A program made the position numbers and the translations under genes. Under the pieces are notes generated by a model, which ran no database searches, was not told the origin of the DNA, and saw only the letters and a program-made list of their open reading frames with translations. A DNA stretch of 9,050 nt from Ramlibacter sp. (GTDB taxonomy: Bacteria > Pseudomonadota > Gammaproteobacteria > Burkholderiales > Burkholderiaceae): positions 1-9,050 of the forward strand of contig JACMQP010000422.1 in assembly GCA_014376915.1 (NCBI GenBank), read 5' to 3'. Shown in pieces: positions 4,160 through 9,050 of the stretch (its first letter is position 1; each line of letters begins with the position of its first letter).

Positions 4160-6838
4160 ATGAAACTCCTCATATCCCTTCGCAAGGCCCTGCGCGTCGC
4201 GTCAGCGGCCCTCGCCATTGCAGCCGCCGGCCTGGTGCCGGTCTCGCAAGCGCAAGCCGCGCCTGCCGCCGGCACCGTCATCGGCAACCAGGCCAGCGCT
4301 ACCTACACGGACGGCAGCGGCGCCTCGCGCACGACGACCTCCAACCTGGTCCAGACCACCGTCTCGCAGGTCAAGAGCTTCAGCCTGACCGCCAACGGTG
4401 CGCGTACGGCGGCCGCGGGCCAGACCGTCTACTACCCGCACGTCATCACCAATCTGGGTAACGGCGTCGACTCCTACGCCCTGAACGCGCTGACCACCGG
4501 CGGCTCCTTCACCCACACCGGCCTGGCGTACTACGCGGACGCCAACGGCGACGGCGTTCCGGACAACGCGGTTGCGCTGACCTCCACCGGCCCGCTGGCC
4601 GCCGGAGCGCAGTTCCGCTTCGTGGTCGCGGCCGTCGTGCCTGCAGGCGCAGCGCTGGCAGCGACCGGCACCGTCATCGCCTCGGTCACGGACACCGCCG
4701 CGACCAATGCCACCAACACCGATACGACCACCGTGTCGAACTCGGCCGTCACCGTCACCAAGAGCATGAGCGTCACATCGGGCCCGTCCCCGTCCGCCGC
4801 CGCGATCACGGTGAACCTGGCGTACACCAACAGCGGCACCAACGCGGCGAGCAACCTCGCCATCGGCGACGTGCTGCCGGCCGGCATGACCTACGTCCCC
4901 GGCTCTGCGCGCTGGAGCAGCACAGGCGCGACGGTCCTGCAGGACAGCGGCGTGGGTAACCCCGCCGGCATCACCTTCGACTACAACGTCACTTCGCCGC
5001 TGAAGCTGACCGCGGTGATCGCGACCGTCGCCGCCGGCACCTCCGCGCAGCTGACGTTCCAGCTGAACATCGCTTCCGGCCTGTCACCGACCAACACCGC
5101 GCTCGGAACCAGCTGCGTAACCGCAGGCTGCCCGGCGCTGACGACCAACGTCGCCACCTTCGCCACCTCGGTGCAGGCGGTGACCAACACCAACAACGTG
5201 CTGTACACGGTCGTCCAGTCCGGCAGCGTCGTGCTGAACGGCTCGAACGCCAGCAACGTGAACGGAACCGGCGAACCGCTGGTGGTGCCGTCTGCATCGC
5301 AAGGCGCGGTCGTGACCTTCACGGCCTATGCCTGGAACCTGGGCAACGGCTCGGACACGCTCAACATCGCCACCAGCGGCAGCAACTTCCCGGCCGGCAC
5401 GACCTTCCAGCTGTTCAAGGCCGACGGCACCACACCGCTGCTGGACACCAACGGCGACGGGGTGCCGGATACCGGTCCCATGGCCGCGGCCGCCAGTTTC
5501 GCGGTGATCATCAAGGCCAACCTGCCGACCAACGGCGCCACCGGCAACAACGGCGGCCTCGGCTTCACGGCAACCGTGACGGCCACCAGCGTGTTCAGTC
5601 CGGCCAACAGCGACACCGCGATCATCAAGCTGTCGGCTATCGGCGCCAACACGGTTGACGTCACGGCCGACCTGGCGATCCCGGCCGCCGCCGCGGCCAA
5701 CGGCCTCGGCTCCACCGGCGCGACGGTGGTGTCCACCAATGTCGTGACGCCATCGCAAGGCTCCACCAGCACCAGCATCTTCAAGGTGTTCGTCAACAAC
5801 ACTGGCACCGCGGTCGACTCCTATGACCTGTCGCTGACGACCGCGCTGCCGGCCGGCTGGAGCCTGTCGTTCCGCGCCGATGGCGGCGCCAACAATTGCT
5901 CCACGCTCGGAGCGGCCATCACCAACACGGGCAGCGTGGCCGGCGGCGCCAACAAGCTGGTCTGCGCGGTCGTGACGGTGCCCAGCATCGTCTCGGGCGC
6001 CCCACCGGGCAACATCGACATGGTGGTCAAGGCGCAATCGGCCTCCACGGCGGCGTCGAGCGACACGGTCGGCCTGCGCGTCACGGTCCAGACCGTCCAC
6101 GCAGTGACCCTGAGCCCGAACGGCATGCAGCAGACCTACGCCGCTTCCGCGGTGACCTACGTCCACGTGATCACCAACATCGGCAACGTCGCCGAGACCG
6201 TCACGTTCGCCGCCGGCTTCCTGACCGACAGCCAGCAGGCAGCGGGCTGGACTTCCAGCGCCTACATCGACAGCAACAGCAACGGCGTGCTCGACGTCGG
6301 CGGGGACACGCTGATCGCGACCGGGACCACCCTGGCCCTGAACCCGGCGCAATCGAAGACCCTGTTCGTGCGGGTCTTCGCTCCCGGTTCGGTGACCACC
6401 GCCAGCCCGGCAGACGTGACAACCCTGGTCGCGAGCTATTCCGCATTGACGGTCAGCGCGACCGACACCACCGGCATCACGGACGGCCTGCTGCTGCTGA
6501 AGGAACAGGTCCTGACCGGCTGCGCTACGACCCCGGCCTCCGGCTGGTCGAGCGCCGCCATCGCCGCCAGTGCCGGCACGGCGCCGGGCCAGTGCGTCAG
6601 CTATCGCATCACTGCCACCAACACCACGTCGGCCAGCATCAGCAACGTGCAGATCTCCGACACGGTTCCCGCCAACACGGTCCTGAACACGGGCTGCGGC
6701 GCACCGACCGGCAGCGCCGGCGTGACCATGGGCGGCACCGCGGTGAACGGCGGCACCGGCAGTCTCACGGCAGCGATCGCCTCGGTGGCGCCGACGGCTT
6801 CGATCACTGCCATCTTCTGCGTGCGGATCAACCCGTAA
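4160..6838 (+). CDS. Large secreted multi-domain DUF11 protein with calcium-loop-like motifs
   Basis: This 892-residue protein has a Sec signal peptide (MKLLISLRKALRVASAA..., cleavage near AQA, residue 33). The mature chain is Ala/Thr/Asn/Gly-rich and made of Ig-like beta domains. About residues 74-195, 348-492, 500-645 and 648-772 are four related modules with NLGNG-D-S-type strands (NLGNGVDSY 98-106, NLGNGSDT 393-400, NTGTAVDSYDL 547-557, NIGNVAET 673-680). Residues ~197-340 (TNSGTNAASNLAIGDVLPAG, 223-242) and ~777-891 are DUF11 domains. DxNGDGxxD-type loops occur at 127-135 and 429-437, with a variant DSNSNGVLD at 704-712. They resemble calcium-binding loops. Eight cysteines, four of them in the last domain (788, 812, 846, 887), could form disulfides after export. 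No LPXTG, PEP-CTERM, barrel or transmembrane segment is seen. The start ATG 4160 has only a poor purine-rich ribosome site, suggesting coupling to the gene 21 bases upstream. Function unknown; an extracellular or envelope structural role is inferred. Confidence 0.88.
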   Translation: MKLLISLRKALRVASAALAIAAAGLVPVSQAQAAPAAGTVIGNQASATYTDGSGASRTTTSNLVQTTVSQVKSFSLTANGARTAAAGQTVYYPHVITNLGNGVDSYALNALTTGGSFTHTGLAYYADANGDGVPDNAVALTSTGPLAAGAQFRFVVAAVVPAGAALAATGTVIASVTDTAATNATNTDTTTVSNSAVTVTKSMSVTSGPSPSAAAITVNLAYTNSGTNAASNLAIGDVLPAGMTYVPGSARWSSTGATVLQDSGVGNPAGITFDYNVTSPLKLTAVIATVAAGTSAQLTFQLNIASGLSPTNTALGTSCVTAGCPALTTNVATFATSVQAVTNTNNVLYTVVQSGSVVLNGSNASNVNGTGEPLVVPSASQGAVVTFTAYAWNLGNGSDTLNIATSGSNFPAGTTFQLFKADGTTPLLDTNGDGVPDTGPMAAAASFAVIIKANLPTNGATGNNGGLGFTATVTATSVFSPANSDTAIIKLSAIGANTVDVTADLAIPAAAAANGLGSTGATVVSTNVVTPSQGSTSTSIFKVFVNNTGTAVDSYDLSLTTALPAGWSLSFRADGGANNCSTLGAAITNTGSVAGGANKLVCAVVTVPSIVSGAPPGNIDMVVKAQSASTAASSDTVGLRVTVQTVHAVTLSPNGMQQTYAASAVTYVHVITNIGNVAETVTFAAGFLTDSQQAAGWTSSAYIDSNSNGVLDVGGDTLIATGTTLALNPAQSKTLFVRVFAPGSVTTASPADVTTLVASYSALTVSATDTTGITDGLLLLKEQVLTGCATTPASGWSSAAIAASAGTAPGQCVSYRITATNTTSASISNVQISDTVPANTVLNTGCGAPTGSAGVTMGGTAVNGGTGSLTAAIASVAPTASITAIFCVRINP

Positions 6839-6854
6839 CCAGGTTGCTCGGGAA

Positions 6855-6901
6855 CCGTGCAGGCAGCGCTCGCCAGGCGCGGCCTGCATGGCAGCGAGCG
6901 C
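6855..6901 (+). promoter_or_regulatory. Two mutually exclusive hairpins before the third DUF11 gene
   Basis: In the 66-base gap after the 892-residue gene, CCGTGCAGGC (6855-6864) pairs with GCCTGCATGG (6882-6891), 10 bp with one G-T. GCGCTCGC (6866-6873) pairs perfectly with GCGAGCGC (6894-6901), which ends three bases before ATG 6905. The arms interleave (A-B-A'-B') and the linking loops are too short for a full pseudoknot, so they should be alternatives. The second would cover the ribosome-site region. There is no T-run, so an intrinsic terminator is unlikely. GC-rich DNA makes chance pairing possible. Confidence 0.45.
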
Positions 6902-6904
6902 AAG

Positions 6905-9050
6905 ATGCTGCACTCAGCCCGTCGCAAGTTCCTCGCCCTGGCGCTTTCGCTGCTGGCAGCGGCCAGCGTCCTGGCCGCGCCCGCATCGGCGGCGACCCGG
7001 CTGGTGAAGAACACCGCGACGGTGAGCTACGGAGCATCCGGCATCGGCCTGGTGAACTCGAACGAAGTGACGTTGGAAGTCGGCTCTGCAACGATCGGCG
7101 GGGTGCGCGGCGGCGGCGCTGCCACCCTGACGCTCTACGGCGACCAAGGCACCACCCGCCCGATCCAATACCTCCTGCTCGGGACGACGGGCTACCTGAA
7201 ACTCGACGCGCGCGCCTGCAAGAACGATCCAGCCTCCCTGCAGACCCGGATTGCGACGCTCACGACCTCTGACGGCGACTCGGAGCAGGTGCTCGCCACC
7301 GAAACCGCTCCTGACAGCCACATCTTCCTGCTGGCGCCGGTGCCGACCCGGCGCGGCCCGGCGCAGGGCGGCAGCGGCCAGATCGAGACGCCGAAGGGCG
7401 CCACGGTCACGGTCGCCATCCAGGGCTGCGACACGCCGGTCACTGTTGACTTCGGGCTGGTCGATCCGGTCGGCATCGTGTTCGACAGCGTCACTGGCTC
7501 GCCGGTGAACGGCCTGGACGTCAGCCTGTTCAAGGCATCGGGCGCTGCCTGCACCCAGCAGCTGGCCACCGTGCTGGCGCCGGACGAGCTTGACGCGCTG
7601 GTGCCGTCACCCAACCCGTATCGCTCGCATGACGGTGGCCGCTACCAGTTTCCGATCGTGCCGGCCGGCAGCTACTGCCTTCAGGTCGCCTCGACGGCGA
7701 CCTACACCTTTCCATCCGCCAGGCCGCTGGCGAGCCAGGCGCCCGGGCGCGTGAGCAGTGCCGGCAGCCTGGGGCTGCCGTTCCCGGTCGGTCCCGAGCC
7801 GCTGTTCGTGGCGATCGACCTGCCGGTGGACCCGATGGCGACCAAACTGGCGCTGTTCGTCAACAAGAAGGCCTCGCGCGACACCGTGCTGGCCGGTGAG
7901 CAGCTGCAGTTCACGGTGCTGGTGAAGAACGTGAGCGCCACGCAGGTGTCGCACCTCACGCTGCGTGACGCGATGTCGACCGGCCTGAGCTACCTGGGCG
8001 CAAGCCTGCGCATCAACGACGCCGCGGCGGCCGACCCCAAGACCGCGGCCGGGAGCCTGTCGATCGCGCTGCCCGACCTGGCGCCCGGCAAGAGCCACAC
8101 CATCAGCTACCGCACGGCGTTGAGCCCGTCGGCACCGTCGTCGGTCCATAACGCCGCCAGCGCCACGGCCGCCGAGGGAATTTCGAACACAGCCACCGTC
8201 AAGGTCGAGGTCCGGCGCGGCTTCGAGACCGATGCCAAGGGTGTGCTCACCGGCACCGTCTACCTGGCCTGCCAGGCGAAGGACCCGAGCGCCAACCCCG
8301 GCGTGCCCGGCGTCCGGTTGTTGCTCGAGGACGGCACGGGTGCGGTCACCGACCGCCTCGGCCGCTACAGCCGCTATGGCCTGCGGTCCGGGACCCACGT
8401 TCTGAAGATCGACCCCACCAGCCTGCCGGAGTACGCCAGGCTGGTCGCTCCGGACGGCGCCGGCCTGGGCTTCATCGACCTGAAGGACGGTGAACTGTTC
8501 AAGCGCAACTTTGCGCTGGAGTGCACCGATGAAGCGCAGGAGCAGGTCAAGGCGCGGGCCACTGCCCCGGTGACCGATGAAGTGTTCAGCGCGTTGAGCC
8601 GGACTTTCTCGGCTGCCGTCTTCATGCCCGGCATCGGTGGCGCCAGCTCGCTGTCGTCCACCGGAACCGGATCGGCGCGGGACCTGCCGGCACCCGGCGT
8701 GCGGGATGCGTTCGGCACGGCGCGCGAGTTTTCCGCAGCCGGCAACGAGCGCAGCTTGAACCCGGCGGCGGAAGCGGCGCGCGCGGCGCGGTCCATCGTG
8801 CCTGCGGCCGACCAGGCAACGGCGCTGGAAACCGCACTGCTTGCGATCGAGACCAACGAAGCCGCTTTCCTCAACCTGCTGGACGACCAGGTGCTCGCGG
8901 TATCGACCGTCTCGGTCCAGGTCAAGGCGCCGATGGAGAGCAAGCTCACCGTCGCCCTCGACGGCGTGGTCCTCGACGAAAGCCGGATCGGGCAGCGCTC
9001 GCTGTACCGCGACAAGGCCGTGATGGGAATTGAATACGTCGGGGTGAAGC
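6905..9050 (+). CDS. Giant surface protein with SdrD-B-like and DUF11 domains, 3' end beyond window
   Basis: The frame is open from ATG 6905 to the window end, 715 codons without a stop. It begins with a Sec signal peptide (LHSARRKFLALALSLLAAAS..., cleavage near ASA, residue ~29) and a strand (TRLVKNTATVSYGASG) like the N-terminus of the 892-residue protein. Residues ~185-270 form a carboxypeptidase-regulatory/SdrD-B-like module (GIVFDSVTGSPVNGLDVSLF ... GRYQFPIVPAGSYCLQV). Residues ~311-436 are a DUF11 domain (LQFTVLVKNVSATQVSHLTL, 334-353). Residues ~446-540 are a second SdrD-B-like module (GVPGVRLLLEDGTGAVTDRL, THVLKIDPTSLPEYA, GFIDLKDGELFKRNF). A low-complexity Ala/Arg-rich linker follows (~545-655), then a further domain (LDGVVLDESRIGQRSLY...). 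I recall this order from a family of very large proteobacterial outer-surface proteins that continue for hundreds more residues. Alternative starts nearby are not needed, although the ribosome site is weak. Third gene of the DUF11 operon; likely envelope-associated, function unknown. Confidence 0.87.
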   Translation, partial: MLHSARRKFLALALSLLAAASVLAAPASAATRLVKNTATVSYGASGIGLVNSNEVTLEVGSATIGGVRGGGAATLTLYGDQGTTRPIQYLLLGTTGYLKLDARACKNDPASLQTRIATLTTSDGDSEQVLATETAPDSHIFLLAPVPTRRGPAQGGSGQIETPKGATVTVAIQGCDTPVTVDFGLVDPVGIVFDSVTGSPVNGLDVSLFKASGAACTQQLATVLAPDELDALVPSPNPYRSHDGGRYQFPIVPAGSYCLQVASTATYTFPSARPLASQAPGRVSSAGSLGLPFPVGPEPLFVAIDLPVDPMATKLALFVNKKASRDTVLAGEQLQFTVLVKNVSATQVSHLTLRDAMSTGLSYLGASLRINDAAAADPKTAAGSLSIALPDLAPGKSHTISYRTALSPSAPSSVHNAASATAAEGISNTATVKVEVRRGFETDAKGVLTGTVYLACQAKDPSANPGVPGVRLLLEDGTGAVTDRLGRYSRYGLRSGTHVLKIDPTSLPEYARLVAPDGAGLGFIDLKDGELFKRNFALECTDEAQEQVKARATAPVTDEVFSALSRTFSAAVFMPGIGGASSLSSTGTGSARDLPAPGVRDAFGTAREFSAAGNERSLNPAAEAARAARSIVPAADQATALETALLAIETNEAAFLNLLDDQVLAVSTVSVQVKAPMESKLTVALDGVVLDESRIGQRSLYRDKAVMGIEYVGVK

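Noticed and set aside
6855..6891. Stem between the second and third DUF11 genes as an intrinsic terminator
   Set aside because: No T-run follows, and the next gene starts 14 bases later in the same direction.
5084..6913. A 609-codon open frame on the minus strand opposite the 892-residue DUF11 gene
   Set aside because: Its translation is rich in Arg, Gly, His and Asp, with no domain or signal peptide, as expected for the antisense frame of GC-rich, third-position-biased coding DNA.
5896..7272. A 458-codon + strand frame running across the stop of the 892-residue gene into the next gene
   Set aside because: Composition is Arg/His/Gln/Gly shadow type. It overlaps two well-supported genes with signal peptides and domains in another frame.
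1..9050. CRISPR arrays, tRNA/rRNA genes, insertion sequences or integrase genes
   Set aside because: No repeat-spacer pattern, cloverleaf-like sequence, transposase-like ORF or terminal inverted repeats were seen, so the deletions cannot be tied to a visible mobile element.

Overview
The window is GC-rich DNA whose gene content points to a betaproteobacterium of the Burkholderiales, most likely Oxalobacteraceae (Massilia/Duganella type). The pointers are a Bug/TctC-type receptor remnant beside an IclR regulator, CoA-thioester catabolism genes, and a set of secreted DUF11 proteins. The taxonomy is inferred from gene content and composition, not from a marker gene.

Region 1 (1-1340). The 3' end of a secreted DUF1080 (3-keto-disaccharide hydrolase-like) gene on the + strand converges on an enoyl-CoA hydratase/isomerase (crotonase) gene on the - strand. 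A clear intrinsic terminator serving the - strand gene lies between them. The N-terminus of the crotonase ORF does not look like crotonase. It looks like a short piece of the CoA-binding domain of an NDP-forming acyl-CoA synthetase, joined in frame.

Region 2 (1335-3291). On the + strand come a cupin-like ORF that seems to lack its N-terminal part, an intact IclR-family regulator overlapping its stop codon, a 71-codon chimeric ORF, and an intact DUF35 (zinc ribbon/OB-fold) protein. The chimera is the signal peptide and mature N-terminus of a Bug receptor joined in frame to the last ~30 residues of an SCP2-type thiolase. Regions 1 and 2 together read as a CoA-dependent catabolic cluster in which gene order has survived but several internal segments are missing. 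Either the locus has decayed by serial deletion, or the assembly is collapsed there.

Region 3 (3292-3643). A noncoding stretch of about 350 bases becomes AT-rich towards its 3' end. It probably carries the promoter of the following operon.

Region 4 (3644-9050). Three consecutive + strand genes each encode a Sec-exported protein built from DUF11 or related Ig-like domains: a 164-residue protein, an 892-residue protein with DxNxDG-type putative calcium loops, and a third, larger protein that is still open at the window edge after 715 codons. The third belongs to a family of large proteobacterial surface proteins with DUF11 and SdrD-B/carboxypeptidase-regulatory-like modules. The three form a tight probable operon for an uncharacterised envelope or extracellular structure. 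No anchor motif is visible in the two complete proteins.
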